Source: Bacteroidales bacterium
Lineage (GTDB): Bacteria > Bacteroidota > Bacteroidia > Bacteroidales > F082
Reading direction: 5' to 3'
DNA length: 64,000 bases
Assembly: GCA_018400955.1 (NCBI GenBank)
Contig: JAGYLH010000002.1
Span: 1 to 64,000, forward strand
The translations under genes were made by a program, and so were the position numbers. A model generated the notes under the pieces. It made no database searches and had not been told where the DNA came from. It saw only the letters and a list, made by a program, of their open reading frames with translations. Positions 9,191 through 20,447 of this stretch are shown here, in pieces. Every line of letters starts with the position of its first letter. Position 1 is the stretch's first letter.

Positions 9191-11746
9191 CTATTCGGTA
9201 TTCTTTTTAGTTACGGCAGTTTTTTTGGCCTTGGTAATTTTAACACTGATTTCGCCTGTTTTTTCATCCAGGTCAATCAAAATCTTATCACCTTGACTAA
9301 TCTTGGTTTTTATAATTTCTTCGGCCAAAACGTCTTCTACGTATTTTTGAATGGCACGCTTCAGTGGCCGTGCACCAAATTGTTCATCCCATCCTTTTTC
9401 AACAATATAATCCTTGGCTTTATCGGTTAGACTAAGCACATACCCCATGCCTTCAACACGCTTATAGAGATGTTTGAGTTCGATATCAATAATTTTATGG
9501 ATATCCTCCCGCTCAAGCGGTTCAAAAATAACCACATCATCAATCCTGTTTAAAAATTCAGGGGCAAATGATTTTTTCAGGGCACTCTCAATAACACCTT
9601 GCGCATAGGTTGCCTTAGCTGTTTTCTTGGCCGATGTGCTAAATCCAACACCTTGGCCGAAGTCTTTCAATTGCCGCGAACCAATATTGGAAGTCATGAT
9701 GACGATGGTATTCTTGAAATCGACTTTACGACCCAGGCTATCTGTAAGCATTCCATCATCAAGCACTTGAAGCATCAAATGGAACACGTCCGGGTGTGCC
9801 TTTTCAATTTCGTCAAGCAATACAATGGAATAGGGCTTGCGGCGCACTTTTTCGGTAAGCTGCCCACCTTCTTCATACCCAACATATCCGGGAGGAGCAC
9901 CAACCAATCGCGAAACGGCAAATTTCTCCATATACTCACTCATGTCAATGCGCACCAGGGCCTCTTCTGAATCAAAAAGGTATTTGGCCAACACCTTGGC
10001 AAGGTAAGTTTTGCCAACACCGGTAGGGCCTAAGAAGATAAATGTGCCAATGGGCTTGTTGGGGTCCTTCAAACCGGCACGGTTGCGCCTGATGGCTTTT
10101 ACAACTTTCTTGATGGCTTCTGTCTGGCCAATCACCGAATCTGCAAGCACTTCTTCCATATGAACCAGCCTGTCACTTTCATTTTGAGCTATCCGTTGCA
10201 CCGGAATCCCTGTCATCATAGCTACAACTTCCGCCACATTTTCTTCTGTAACAGTTTCGCGATGAATCTGGGCATCTTCTTCCCAGCGTTTTTTTGCTAT
10301 CTCCAAGCTTTCATGCAAACGTTTTTCCTTGTCTCGGAACATGGCTGCCTCTTCAAACTTTTGAATTTGAATGGCTTGCGTCTTATTTTGACGGGTTTCT
10401 TCTATTTCGTTCTCCAGATTGATTATCTCAATAGGTACGTGGATGTTGTTGATGTGCACCCGCGCACCGGATTCGTCCAGCGCATCAATAGCCTTATCAG
10501 GAAGATAACGGTCGGAAAGGTAGCGTGTGGTCAATTTCACACAAGCCTCAATGGCCTCAGGTTCATATTTAACCAGGTGATGGTCTTCGTATTTTTCCTT
10601 GATATTGTTCAAAATCTCAACCGTTTCTTCGGGTGAGGTGGGATCAACCAATATTTTCTGGAATCGTCTTTCGAGCGCTCCGTCTTTTTCAATGTACTGT
10701 CGATATTCGTCAAGGGTGGTTGCACCAATGCATTGCAGCTCGCCGCGGGCAAGTGCAGGTTTAAACATATTGGAGGCATCCAGCGAACCACTGGCATTTC
10801 CGGCGCCAACAATGGTGTGTATTTCGTCGATGAAAAGGATGATATCAGGGTTTTTCTCCAGTTCATTGAGCACGGCTTTCATGCGCTCCTCAAACTGTCC
10901 GCGGTATTTTGTGCCGGCTACAAGCGAGGCCAGGTCAAGCATGATAAGGCGCTTGTTGAACAAAGCCCTCGACACTTTCCTTTGCACGATGCGTAAGGCC
11001 AATCCTTCAGCAATGGCTGATTTGCCCACACCGGGTTCACCTATAAGTATAGGATTGTTCTTTTTGCGACGGCTTAAAATCTGAGCAACACGCTCAAGTT
11101 CAACATCCCTGCCAACAATTGGGTCTAATCTGTTTTCTTCAGCCAAACGGGTGAGGTCTCGGCCAAAATTATCCAAAACAGGTGTTTTGGATTTAATCTC
11201 AGCCATTTTCTTCACACCACCGCCGGTTGCCTGGCGCGGCTCATCGTCTTCAGTTTCGCCTGGAAACTCAGCACTCGGGCTTTTAAAGCCCTCTTCCCCT
11301 TTGCGCTCACCTGATGTCATAAAAGAGAGTTCGCCCTTAAATGCTGCATAATCAACGCCTTCCTGCTCAAGTTTACGTGTAATCAGGTTGTCCTTGTCGC
11401 GCATAATGGCCAACAGCAGGTGTTCGGTTTTAATCAGGTCGCTTTTAAACTCCTTGGCTACGATATAAGTAAATTTGAGGGCACGCTCGGTTTGTTTCAT
11501 CAGCGGAATATTTGTCATGCTGCTGTCAGCCGGACTGGGGTTGCGTATCGCATCTTCAATTTTACGGCGAAAGCTTTCAATATCAACACCGAGGAAACGC
11601 AGCATTTGCAATGCTTTGCCCTCGCCATCACGTACCATGCCCAAAAACAGATGTTCAAGCCCTATGTAATTATTGCCCAATCGCATAGCCTCTTCATGAC
11701 TGTAGGTCAGAATGTCGCGTACACGAGGTGAAAATTTTGCATCCAT
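9191..11746 (-). CDS. clpC: ATP-dependent Clp protease ATP-binding subunit ClpC
   Basis: Cytosolic AAA+ unfoldase that feeds substrates to ClpP, 851 residues, normal for ClpC. Visible order: double Clp-N repeat (about 1-145, [21 protein letters not shown]), AAA1 with Walker [10 protein letters not shown] and Walker [10 protein letters not shown], a middle region with a UVR-type motif ([15 protein letters not shown]), and AAA2 with Walker [13 protein letters not shown] and [13 protein letters not shown] Lys/Thr-rich tail ([14 protein letters not shown]) ends the protein. The UVR motif separates ClpC from ClpB and ClpA. It is divergent from gyrA, with a promoter about 180 bases upstream and a palindrome in the long leader that may mark stress regulation. 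Confidence 0.96.
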   Translation of the reverse strand: MDAKFSPRVRDILTYSHEEAMRLGNNYIGLEHLFLGMVRDGEGKALQMLRFLGVDIESFRRKIEDAIRNPSPADSSMTNIPLMKQTERALKFTYIVAKEFKSDLIKTEHLLLAIMRDKDNLITRKLEQEGVDYAAFKGELSFMTSGERKGEEGFKSPSAEFPGETEDDEPRQATGGGVKKMAEIKSKTPVLDNFGRDLTRLAEENRLDPIVGRDVELERVAQILSRRKKNNPILIGEPGVGKSAIAEGLALRIVQRKVSRALFNKRLIMLDLASLVAGTKYRGQFEERMKAVLNELEKNPDIILFIDEIHTIVGAGNASGSLDASNMFKPALARGELQCIGATTLDEYRQYIEKDGALERRFQKILVDPTSPEETVEILNNIKEKYEDHHLVKYEPEAIEACVKLTTRYLSDRYLPDKAIDALDESGARVHINNIHVPIEIINLENEIEETRQNKTQAIQIQKFEEAAMFRDKEKRLHESLEIAKKRWEEDAQIHRETVTEENVAEVVAMMTGIPVQRIAQNESDRLVHMEEVLADSVIGQTEAIKKVVKAIRRNRAGLKDPNKPIGTFIFLGPTGVGKTYLAKVLAKYLFDSEEALVRIDMSEYMEKFAVSRLVGAPPGYVGYEEGGQLTEKVRRKPYSIVLLDEIEKAHPDVFHLMLQVLDDGMLTDSLGRKVDFKNTIVIMTSNIGSRQLKDFGQGVGFSTSAKKTAKATYAQGVIESALKKSFAPEFLNRIDDVVIFEPLEREDIHKIIDIELKHLYKRVEGMGYVLSLTDKAKDYIVEKGWDEQFGARPLKRAIQKYVEDVLAEEIIKTKISQGDKILIDLDEKTGEISVKITKAKKTAVTKKNTE

Positions 11747-11887
11747 ATTTAAATTGTCAGTTAAATTCAGTAAATCAGAACGTAAAATAGTGTATTAAAA
11801 TTATATAATACATTTAAAATAAGCACTTTCGATATTTTATGTTTATCAGTGTCAAAACTATAAACAAAAACCAGTCCAGTATTGTTC

Positions 11888-11908
11888 GTGTTGATGAATT
11901 ATCAACAC
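11888..11908. promoter_or_regulatory. Operator-like palindrome upstream of clpC
   Basis: Perfect 8-base arms GTGTTGAT / ATCAACAC spaced by GAATT. It lies about 20 bases downstream of the predicted clpC transcription start, a place where a repressor could act. It does not match the CIRCE consensus TTAGCACTC-N9-GAGTGCTAA. Confidence 0.4.
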
Positions 11909-11926
11909 CGTGCTGTTTACACTTTG

Positions 11927-11934
11927 CAAAGGTA
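11927..11934 (-). promoter_or_regulatory. -7 promoter box TACCTTTG for clpC
   Basis: An exact TAnnTTTG on the minus strand. It implies a clpC leader of roughly 175 nt, long for this window. Confidence 0.5.
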
Positions 11935-12008
11935 GGATTTTATTTTCGGGCGAAATTAATAATCAGAAATTGGCAAGTTTTTAACAACTGAACTTGGTAG
12001 ATTTTTAG

Positions 12009-12016
12009 TACCTTTG
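12009..12016 (+). promoter_or_regulatory. -7 promoter box TACCTTTG for gyrA
   Basis: An exact TAnnTTTG 43 bases before the gyrA ATG, identical in sequence to the opposing clpC box. Confidence 0.6.
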
Positions 12017-12059
12017 CCACCTTGTTTCGCTTATTTAATTTTATTAAGTAACTAGTTGA

Positions 12060-14609
12060 ATGGAAGAGAATTTTGAAGGAGAACGGATCGTAAAGGTCAA
12101 TATAGAAAGCCAGATGAAATCGGCTTATATCGACTATTCCATGTCGGTAATTGTATCCCGCGCACTGCCCGATGTGCGCGATGGACTTAAACCGGTGCAC
12201 CGCCGTGTATTATATGGTATGCTCGACTTGGGTGTTTTATCAAACAGGTCTTATAAGAAGTCGGCAAGGATTGTCGGGGAAGTATTGGGTAAATACCACC
12301 CCCACGGCGACACCTCGGTGTATGATGCCATGGTGCGTATGGCCCAGGATTGGTCGCTGCGCTATCCTTTGGTTGACGGCCAAGGTAACTTTGGTTCGAT
12401 TGACGGCGACAGCCCTGCTGCTATGCGTTATACCGAAGCACGCCTGCGTAAGATTGCCGAGGAAATGCTGAACGATATTGATAAAGATACCGTTGATTTT
12501 CAGCTTAATTTCGACGATTCACTTACCGAACCTTCCGTTTTGCCCTCATTGGTGCCCAACCTTCTCGTAAATGGTGCCAGTGGTATTGCCGTTGGTATGG
12601 CTACCAATATGCCCCCACACAACCTTACGGAAGTGATCAATGGCATTATTGCCTTTATCGACAACAGGGATATCACCATTCCCGAACTGATGCAATACAT
12701 CAAAGCACCTGATTTTCCTACCGGAGGCATTATTTATGGTTACGAAGGCGTAAAGGAGGCTTTCGAAACAGGCCGCGGACGCGTAATGATGCGTGGCGAA
12801 ACTGTTATGGAAGAATACAACGGTCGTGAGCGAATTATTGCCACCTCTATTCCTTATATGGTGAACAAGGCGGATATGATTAAGAAAACCGCCGATCTGG
12901 TAAACGACAAAAAGCTCGAAGGCATTTCCGATATCCGCGATGAATCGGACAGGACCGGTATGCGCATCGTTTATGACCTTAAAAAAGATGCCGTTCCCAA
13001 TATCGTCCTGAACAAACTGTATCAGATGACGGCCTTGCAATCGTCCTTTAGTGTGAACAATGTGGCCCTGGTGAAAGGTCGCCCCAAAATGTTGAATCTT
13101 AGGGATTTGATCTTTCATTTTGTGGAACACCGCCACGAAGTGGTCATCCGCCGCACGCGTTACGAATTGCGTGAAGCCGAAAAACGCGCGCACATCCTTG
13201 AAGGCCTCATCATTGCACTTGATAACATTGATGCAGTTATAGAACTTATCAAGGCCTCCAAAAATCCTGAGGAAGCCCGCAGTGGCCTGATGGAACGTTT
13301 TGAACTGACCGAAATACAGGCCAAAGCCATCCTCGAAATGCGCTTGCAGCGCCTTACCGGCCTCGAAATTGAAAAAATTAAGGAAGAGTATCAGGAAATC
13401 ATGAAACTTATTGATTTCCTTAATAATATACTCAACGATGAAGCCCTTCGATTTGATATTATTAAGAATGAGCTGATTCAGCTCAGGGATAAATTCGGTG
13501 ATGAGCGCCGCTCCACCATTGTTTATTCTGCTGATGATTTCCGCGTGGAAGATACCATACCTGACGAAGCTGTGGTGGTTACCATCTCGCACCTTGGCTA
13601 TATAAAACGCACTGCCGTAAGCGAATATCGCCGACAGAGCAGGGGAGGGAAGGGCGCCAAAGGCTCCGACTCGCGCGATGAGGATTTTATCGAACACCTT
13701 TTTATCGCTACCAACCACAACTATATGCTGCTGTTTACCGAACAGGGCAAATGTTTCTGGATGCGTGTGTTCGAAATCCCTGAAGGCACCAAGCAAAGCA
13801 AAGGCAGGGCCATTCAAAACCTGATCAATATTGCACCGGATGATAAGGTGAAAGCCTATATCAATGTGCTAAACCTAAAGGATGAAACCTATAGGGAAAA
13901 TAATTTCATCATCATGTGCACCAAAAAGGGTGTAATCAAAAAGACAACCCTCGAAGCCTATTCACGGCCACGGCAGAATGGCATCAATGCCATTACCATC
14001 AGGGAAGGGGATGAGCTGCTCGAAGTGAAACTGACCAATGGCTCAAACGAAGTGCTTATGGCGCTGCAATCTGGCAGGGCTATACGTTTCAACGAAAGCA
14101 CGGTGAGGCCTATGGGCCGCAATGCTTCGGGAGTGCGCGGCATCAGTCTGGCCAGTGAAAAGGATGAAGTAGTGGGCATGATTTGTGTTGAAAACGGTAG
14201 TAGTAACGTGTTGGTCGTTTCACAAAAAGGCTACGGTAAACGCTCACAAATCGAAGACTACCGCGTAACCAACAGGGGAGGTAAAGGCGTAAAAACCATT
14301 AATGTAACTGAAAAAACCGGATACCTCATCTCTATCAAAGCAGTGGAAGATACCGACGATTTGATGATTATCAACAAATCGGGCATCCTGATCCGTATTG
14401 GTGTGGACAAACTCCGCATCATGGGACGCGCCACACAAGGCGTGAAGCTAATCGACCTGCGTGGCAATGACGAAATTGCCGCTGTGGCCAAAGTAAGTGC
14501 CATGGAAGAAGAGGAAGTGGTGGAAGAACTGTTGGATGAAGGCGTGGAAGACACTGGCCCAGGACAGGGAGACGTTTCTGAAAATACAGATAATCAAGAT
14601 GTTGAATAG
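12060..14609 (+). CDS. gyrA: DNA gyrase subunit A
   Basis: Type II topoisomerase subunit that breaks and rejoins DNA to introduce negative supercoils with GyrB. The protein is 849 residues, as expected. The N-terminal breakage-reunion domain shows [20 protein letters not shown], the quinolone-pocket segment [17 protein letters not shown] (Thr85 and Asp89 at the Escherichia coli Ser83/Asp87 positions) and the catalytic tyrosine Tyr124 in [10 protein letters not shown]. The C-terminal wrapping domain begins with a GyrA-box variant, QSRGGKG rather than QRRGGKG, near residue 528, which with the later repeats favours GyrA over ParC. An acidic tail ends the protein. A TPR gene follows 72 bases later on the same strand. 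Confidence 0.97.
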   Translation: MEENFEGERIVKVNIESQMKSAYIDYSMSVIVSRALPDVRDGLKPVHRRVLYGMLDLGVLSNRSYKKSARIVGEVLGKYHPHGDTSVYDAMVRMAQDWSLRYPLVDGQGNFGSIDGDSPAAMRYTEARLRKIAEEMLNDIDKDTVDFQLNFDDSLTEPSVLPSLVPNLLVNGASGIAVGMATNMPPHNLTEVINGIIAFIDNRDITIPELMQYIKAPDFPTGGIIYGYEGVKEAFETGRGRVMMRGETVMEEYNGRERIIATSIPYMVNKADMIKKTADLVNDKKLEGISDIRDESDRTGMRIVYDLKKDAVPNIVLNKLYQMTALQSSFSVNNVALVKGRPKMLNLRDLIFHFVEHRHEVVIRRTRYELREAEKRAHILEGLIIALDNIDAVIELIKASKNPEEARSGLMERFELTEIQAKAILEMRLQRLTGLEIEKIKEEYQEIMKLIDFLNNILNDEALRFDIIKNELIQLRDKFGDERRSTIVYSADDFRVEDTIPDEAVVVTISHLGYIKRTAVSEYRRQSRGGKGAKGSDSRDEDFIEHLFIATNHNYMLLFTEQGKCFWMRVFEIPEGTKQSKGRAIQNLINIAPDDKVKAYINVLNLKDETYRENNFIIMCTKKGVIKKTTLEAYSRPRQNGINAITIREGDELLEVKLTNGSNEVLMALQSGRAIRFNESTVRPMGRNASGVRGISLASEKDEVVGMICVENGSSNVLVVSQKGYGKRSQIEDYRVTNRGGKGVKTINVTEKTGYLISIKAVEDTDDLMIINKSGILIRIGVDKLRIMGRATQGVKLIDLRGNDEIAAVAKVSAMEEEEVVEELLDEGVEDTGPGQGDVSENTDNQDVE

Positions 14610-14681
14610 TACAAATAACTTGGCATGATATTCGCTTTAAACCTATAAAACCTTTTCACTAACACGAAAAAAATTAATACA

Positions 14682-15824
14682 ATGAAAAAGATCATGATGC
14701 TGGTTGCGCTATTAATCACAGTAACCACCCTTATGGGGCAACGGTCAGAAAGGACTAACGCCTTTATGTACAACCGCAATGGGGAATACGAAAAAGCCCG
14801 CGAAGCCATCGACAAAGCCGTTGAACACCCAAAAACGATGGACGATGCCACCGCCTGGATGTACCGGGGAATTATTTACCTGAACATCTATATCAACGAA
14901 GACGTCAAACATCTTGATGACGAGGCCCTTGAAAAATCCCTTGTATCGCTCAAACGGGCTATGGAACTGGATGAGAAGGATAGGCTGGATAAAAACACCG
15001 AAATCATTCCGCGCATTGAAGCCATCGGCCAGTTGTATTTTGAAGAAGCTGTAGAGGAATTCAACAATAGTGATTTTGGTGAAGCATCAGGATTGTTCCT
15101 CAAGTCGTATAACGTAGCCGATGGAATTGATAAAGTTGATACACTGGCAATTATGAATGCTGCCATGGCCGCCGCAAGGGGAGAGCTGTTCCAGGAAACA
15201 ATCGATTTGTATTCGCAGGTGCTTGCAATTGGCGTATCAGAAGCAGAGGTTTATCGCAACTTGGCCATCGCTTACAGGGGACTTGAAAATAGCGAAAAAA
15301 TGATGGAGTACCTCGAAAAAGGACGTGAAGTTTATCCAGATGATGCCGGCCTGATTTTAGAAGAAATCAATGCCTATCTGGCTATTGGTGAAGGCGAGAA
15401 AGTTGTTGACGACCTTAAAATGCTTGTGGAACAAGACCCGGAGAATTTCTCCATCTATTTTGTACTCGGAACTATTTATGGTGACGAAACCAATGAGGAG
15501 ATGTTTGATGTGGTTGTAGCAGAGGAATACTATACAAGGGCGATTGAAATCAACCCGGAATATTACGATGCCATCTACAACCTGGGTGCCTTGTATATCA
15601 ACGAATCAAATAAAATTCAGATTGTTGCCAACGACCTGCCATTGTCAGAAACAAAAAAATATGAAAAGCTGACCGAGGAAGCCAATGTGATTATCCGCAA
15701 GGCTTTGCCTTATCTGGAAAAAGCTTACGAAATGAATCCCAGCGACGCGGAAACAGTGCAAGTACTGCGTACCGTATATGCCCGCTTTAATGAAGTTGAA
15801 AAGTTAGAGAAACTCAACGAGTAG
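14682..15824 (+). CDS. Exported tetratricopeptide-repeat protein
   Basis: Protein of 380 residues with a signal peptide (about 1-19, LLITVTTLMGQ) and then TPR-type helical repeats: NRNGEYEKAREAIDKAVEHP, AEVYRNLAIAYRGL, FSIYFVLGTIYG and YYDAIYNLGALYINES. It is probably a periplasmic or envelope-attached scaffold; partners are unknown. It follows gyrA by 72 bases and a terminator lies behind it, so co-transcription with gyrA is possible. No catalytic motif is seen. Confidence 0.8.
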   Translation: MKKIMMLVALLITVTTLMGQRSERTNAFMYNRNGEYEKAREAIDKAVEHPKTMDDATAWMYRGIIYLNIYINEDVKHLDDEALEKSLVSLKRAMELDEKDRLDKNTEIIPRIEAIGQLYFEEAVEEFNNSDFGEASGLFLKSYNVADGIDKVDTLAIMNAAMAAARGELFQETIDLYSQVLAIGVSEAEVYRNLAIAYRGLENSEKMMEYLEKGREVYPDDAGLILEEINAYLAIGEGEKVVDDLKMLVEQDPENFSIYFVLGTIYGDETNEEMFDVVVAEEYYTRAIEINPEYYDAIYNLGALYINESNKIQIVANDLPLSETKKYEKLTEEANVIIRKALPYLEKAYEMNPSDAETVQVLRTVYARFNEVEKLEKLNE

Positions 15825-15858
15825 GCAAGCAGGAAAGAAATAGAAAAGAATAAAATAA

Positions 15859-15891
15859 AAACAGCCATGCTTTGCGCATGGTTGTTTTTTT
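15859..15891 (+). terminator. Terminator after the TPR gene
   Basis: AAACAGCCATGC / GCATGGTTGTTT stem with one G-T pair and a six-base loop, then a T-run. It starts 34 bases after the TPR stop and would end the gyrA-TPR transcript. Confidence 0.75.
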
Positions 15892-16078
15892 GTTAAATAT
15901 TCTATTTAACATAATGTTAATTATGAAAGGTTTTAGATTAAGTGGATCTAAACAATAGTTTGTTGATTTTTTGTCATGTTAACTTGAATATAAACCAACA
16001 TCCTTATCTTCGCATCGCATTTCCAAAATTGGCGCAAACGAACGACAGCGTATGGATCATTAAAAAAACAATATAATT

Positions 16079-17434
16079 ATGAGCCTGAACATCAAAGACA
16101 TCACCATCGATGAAATCCGCGAGGCCATTGATGAGCGCAGAAATGAATATCTGCAGGAACTGCTCAATGAGATGTATCCGGCTGATATTGCTGAGCTGCT
16201 CGACGAATTAAACCTGGAGGAAGCCAAGTATGTGTACAGCCTGGTGGACAAGGAAGAAGCCGCGGCTGTGCTGATGGAGCTGGAAGACGATGTGCGTGAG
16301 CGTTTCGTTAATTCCTTTTCAACCACTGAAATTGCACACGACCTGATCGATAACCTCGATTCGGATGATGCCGCTGACCTTATCAACGAATTGCCCAACA
16401 ACCTGCGTGGCGATGTATTGTCGAAAATTATTGACCGCCAGCAAGCCCAGGATATTGCCGATCTGCTTTTTTACCCGGAGGATACTGCCGGTGGTTTGAT
16501 GGCCAAAGAGCTCATCAAGGTAAACCTTAGCTGGCATGTGGTTACCTGCATCCGCGAAATGCGCGCACAAGCTTCCGAAGTGGAACATGTGTATGCCGTT
16601 TATGTTGTTGACGATCAAAATGTACTGCTCGGACTGCTGTCGCTTACCAAACTGCTCATAGCTTCACCCAGGGATAAAATCGCCGACCTCTACTCCCCTG
16701 ATGTGATTTCCATCAAAGCGCATCAGCAAGGTGAAGAAGTGGCACAAATCATGAATAAATACGACTTGGTGGTCTTGCCGGTTGTTGACGAGCTTGGAAG
16801 GCTTATCGGCCGTATTACCATTGATGATGTGGTTGATTTCATTAAAGATGAGGCAGATAAGGATTACCAGTTGATGTCGGGTATCAGTCATGATATTGAA
16901 ACATCGGACAAGATATGGGAACTGACAAAAGGCCGCCTTCTCTGGCTTATCGTGGCCCTTTTTGGTGGCATCATCGGTTCTCGGCTAATTGCCAATTACG
17001 AAGACCAGATCAGCATCAATCCCGAAATGGCCTTTTTTATGCCCCTTATTGCGGCTATGGCCGGTAATGTGGGTGTGCAATCTTCTGCTTTGATTGTACA
17101 GGCATTGGCCAACAACACCCTGACAGGCAGCGTTATAAACCGCTTATTCAAAGAGCTGTCTGTGGGCCTGATTAATGGACTGGTTTGCTCGGTTTTGCTC
17201 CTTGCTTACAGCCTGATTTTTACCCCCTCCTTCGCCTTAAGCATGACGGTGAGCGTTTCCTTGCTTTCGGTAATCGTTTTTGCTGCTGTATTTGGTTCCT
17301 TTGTGCCCCTCGCCTTGCACCGCTTCAAAATTGACCCTGCCCTGGCCACTGGGCCCTTTATCACCACCGCCAACGACATCATTGGTCTGTTTATCTATTT
17401 TATGATCGGCCGTTTGATGTATGGTTTGTTTTGA
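16079..17434 (+). CDS. mgtE: Magnesium transporter MgtE
   Basis: Inner-membrane Mg2+ channel of 451 residues. It shows an MgtE N domain (about 30-130: YPADIAELLDELNLEEA, LEDDVRERFVNSF, MKDIA-type helices), paired CBS domains (about 140-255: YPEDTAGGLMAKELIKV, DLVVLPVVDELGRLIGRITIDDV) that sense Mg2+, a connecting helix and five C-terminal membrane segments (about 285-450) with the pore-forming PLIAAMAGNVGVQSSALIVQ block. All parts are present, so it is likely functional. The ATG lies 188 bases after the preceding terminator, so it has its own promoter; a near-consensus TATCTTCG box is at about 16008-16015. Confidence 0.95.
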   Translation: MSLNIKDITIDEIREAIDERRNEYLQELLNEMYPADIAELLDELNLEEAKYVYSLVDKEEAAAVLMELEDDVRERFVNSFSTTEIAHDLIDNLDSDDAADLINELPNNLRGDVLSKIIDRQQAQDIADLLFYPEDTAGGLMAKELIKVNLSWHVVTCIREMRAQASEVEHVYAVYVVDDQNVLLGLLSLTKLLIASPRDKIADLYSPDVISIKAHQQGEEVAQIMNKYDLVVLPVVDELGRLIGRITIDDVVDFIKDEADKDYQLMSGISHDIETSDKIWELTKGRLLWLIVALFGGIIGSRLIANYEDQISINPEMAFFMPLIAAMAGNVGVQSSALIVQALANNTLTGSVINRLFKELSVGLINGLVCSVLLLAYSLIFTPSFALSMTVSVSLLSVIVFAAVFGSFVPLALHRFKIDPALATGPFITTANDIIGLFIYFMIGRLMYGLF

Positions 17435-17437
17435 TTT

Positions 17438-17518
17438 AAGTCTTGAGTCAATAGTCTTGAATACTGAGTCGTGAGTCAGATTTTGAATCTTTGAATCTTG
17501 AATTTAAATCTTCAAATC
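17438..17518. repeat. Low-complexity GAGTC/TTGAATC-type spacer
   Basis: A run of degenerate copies of AGTCTTGAGTC and TTTGAATCTTGAAT fills the space between the convergent mgtE and AsmA genes. A similar run, in the opposite sense, occurs at 22925-22988. Dispersed intergenic filler is inferred. Confidence 0.6.
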
Positions 17519-20420
17519 CTATAGCTTTCCTGCCCTTTCCCTGGCATTGCGCATGATTTCGTCTGATTGGTCATTGGCTTGTTTGAGCACCTGATTGGCT
17601 TGTCTATCTGCTTCCTGGATGATATTATTTGCTGTAATACCAGCTTCATTGCGTACTTTGAGGGCGGTTTCGCGCGCGGCAATTTCAGCAAGCATACCTT
17701 TTTTCTTTCCTTCCAACTCAATGGTTTGTGCTTGTTTTTCAGCCTCTTCGCGCAATTTATCAGCAGCTTGCTTGGCTCGGGTACGTATAGCAGCAGCCGA
17801 AGCTTCAGCCTGACTGTTTAGCGCATCAACCTGTTCACTTGCTTTTGAAGAATCTTATCAGCCTCCTCACGGGCTTTCTGCAGGGCTTCTTCCTTTTCCT
17901 GCTCAAGGTTTCGCGGGCTTTCTGTTCCAGGGTATTGCTCAGGTTGCGGCCAATGTTTTCGTAGTCAAGAATAATTTTCGGATTTCGCACCTCCCCTGTT
18001 AGTTTGGCCATGACATTGATCTTGGTTTGTGGCCCGATCTCAAGTCCGGGAATGCCAAGTTGCTGTGTGGCGTTTCTGATCTCCGTTGTTAGCTGCTCGC
18101 CCAGCATGCCAAAAGGAACTGCAAAAAGCATGTCGTAATCAATACTTTGGTCGAAACCTACCGAGCCGCCCAATGTCAGGTCCAGGTCGGATTGCTTGAT
18201 GGTGAATGGACTTTGAAAGAGCCGCCCATTGACAAATTCATAGGAGAAGTTGAGTCCATCAGTTACCAGTCGTTTAAAGTTATCATTGCCCAACATATCA
18301 GACAGTTGTTCAAAAACACTTGAGCCTTCCACAATCAATTGGGAAGTTTGCAGGGTGCCATTGCCCCTCATCGTCTCGAAAACAGGTTTCAGCTTTGCAT
18401 CTAGCATCGTTTTCATCTTAAAGCCTGTTGAAAAATCACCCTGTATATTTTCTGCAACGGGTGCAATGCTTTGCATTAAACCAATTTGGTGGTAAGCGAT
18501 TGGAATATCAAAGTGTTGAATACCAAATTCAATGTCAATAAAAGGATTGGCCATATCTGTTCCATCAAAATAGCCCTTCATATTCATCTTGCCATCCATC
18601 ATATTGGCTAAAAGCGGATCGAAAACAAGCCGTTTGTCTTTATAATGCAGTTTGGCACTTGCATTTTTCAATACATACTGGTCGTAGTGCAAACTGTCGA
18701 TCGTTGCATTTAAAGTAAAATCAATCCGTTCGGGCAGTTCAGTTACTTGTGCTGTGGTATCTGCAGCTACAACAATTTCTGTTTCACCTTCTTGTCCATT
18801 GCCGTTGAAAACATCCAACAATGCATTTGCATCCAAAAAGTTGGAAACCATATTTAGATTGCCTTTCAACACCCCTTCGCCCAGATAATAGGTCAGGTAG
18901 TTTTCCAAGCGTCCGGAAAGCTGCATATCACTTTCGCCAAGCTGTAGCTTCATATCAACCAGATCGATATAAGCTGGCGCCAGGTTCATTTGTGCCCTGC
19001 TAAGTTTCACAGCTTGACCTGAACCCGATGGGGTAAAAATGAATTGGGTGGCAAGTACTGATCCCATGGCTGTTACCTGGTCAAATTGCCTGTTCTCAAT
19101 CGCTGACATACGCGCTTTCATATTTACATCAAATTGCAGTAAGCCTGTCAGGCTTTCTTCTTTAGACAAGGGAATTAATTGCGACAATTTTTCCAAATCG
19201 AGCTTGCCATTCAGTGTGGCGTCAAAATCAGGATCGCTTACAGGTGTTTTTAACAAAAGTCTGGATCTGAATGGGTTGTTTTCCAGATTAAAATCAAACC
19301 TGTCCAGCTTAATAAGGGTCGCATCGGGCTGACCGCTGGTGTTATTCACCAATAAAGCGATATTTATTTTATCCATTTTAGTGGGCAAACCAGTATAACT
19401 GAAAGCGCCATCATTCACCTTGAGGTCGATGTTGAAGCCCGGATTCGATTTATCTGAATAATCACCTTTGATGGCACCTGTAAAGCTGAAACTACCAGTC
19501 GTATTCAGTTTTTCAAAATCCCTTTCATACACTTCAGGAATAAGTGACAGCAAGGATTTCAGGTCTGATTTTAAGGTTTTAAATGTTAGCAGCAGCATGA
19601 TTTTATCATCCAACAGGCCTACGCTACCGTCCATCGTAAGGGCCAAATCATTCAGGTACAGGCTGTTTTTATCAAAAACATAAATGCTGTTCACGAAATC
19701 AGCGTCGATCAAAGCCTGGTAAGAGGTCTTTACATTGGACAGATATTTTACATTGTCATAGGTGAAGTTGCTGGCACCAACACGTAAATCTGTTGACAAC
19801 ACAGCTTTATCAGCAGAAAATTTGCCACTAAGGGATCCGTTTAAATCTTCCAGCAACACGTCCATATTCGACTCTTTGTCTATATATTGAAATTTTCCTG
19901 AACGAATCTGCATATTACGCAGATTCATCACAAGTGGTTCTTCTCCAGACTCTCCCGAGGGATTGTCTCCTACTTCACCATCTGAGAGAAAAATATCCCA
20001 ATTGACCAGCCCCTCTTCATTGACAATGAGTTTTATATCCGGGTCATACAGCATGATGCTCGAAATTTCGACCGGACCGGAGCGAAGCACACTCATTACT
20101 TGCAAGCGCAGCGACAAAGCTGAAATATCAGCCAGTCGTTCTCCTTCAAAAGGAGCTTTTCCTTCCACCGTTAAGCGCTTAAGATCAAGCGTAAGGGATG
20201 GAAAATGCCTGATGAAACTCAGGCTGGCACTTTCAAAATCAATGCTTGCATCGACGTTTTTGTTAATTTCTTCCTTCACCATCCTGACGATGGTCCCTTT
20301 GAAAAACAGGGGGGCAACAAGCAATAAAACAAAGACAAAGACAATAAGGATGCCCAATACTTTGAATATTTTAAAACCTGTACTGCTTTTTTTCTTTTCT
20401 ATATTGTTCTGGTTTGACAT
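17519..20420 (-). pseudogene. AsmA-like inner-membrane protein with two one-base frameshifts
   Basis: The first frame gives 861 residues: a short basic N-terminus, one membrane anchor (about 17-42, ILIVFVFVLLLVAPLFF), an AsmA N-terminal region (VDASIDFESASLSFIRHFPSLTL) and a long beta-rich body with an AsmA-type C-terminal region. AsmA-like proteins bridge the periplasm and are implicated in lipid transport or outer-membrane assembly. Coding then breaks twice. Adding one base at the T-run near 17909-17911 and one near 17843-17846 restores a single frame of about 967 residues ending in an Ala/Gln/Glu-rich coiled coil (EQEKEEALQKAREEADKILQ to MRNARERAGKL). Both sites are homopolymers, so sequence error is as likely as mutation. 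The gene starts 27 bases after aroC and is probably co-transcribed with it. Confidence 0.8.
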
Positions 20421-20447
20421 ATCGTTGGTTTTGTCTTTTTTAAGTTA

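Larger units (their letters stand above)
11747..12059. other. Divergent clpC/gyrA control region
   Basis: 313 bases between the two starts. It holds facing -7 boxes for clpC (11927-11934) and gyrA (12009-12016) and a GTGTTGAT/ATCAACAC palindrome inside the predicted clpC leader. The leader next to clpC (11747-11880) is very AT-rich and no ORF or RNA gene was recognised in it. Confidence 0.6.

Noticed and set aside
10160..11084. Plus-strand frames of 158 and 161 codons within clpC
   Set aside because: Antisense to highly conserved AAA+ sequence; no ribosome-binding context and no motif.
12546..13817. A 423-codon open frame antisense to gyrA
   Set aside because: It lies entirely within gyrA, has no recognisable motif and mirrors its codon pattern; a shadow.
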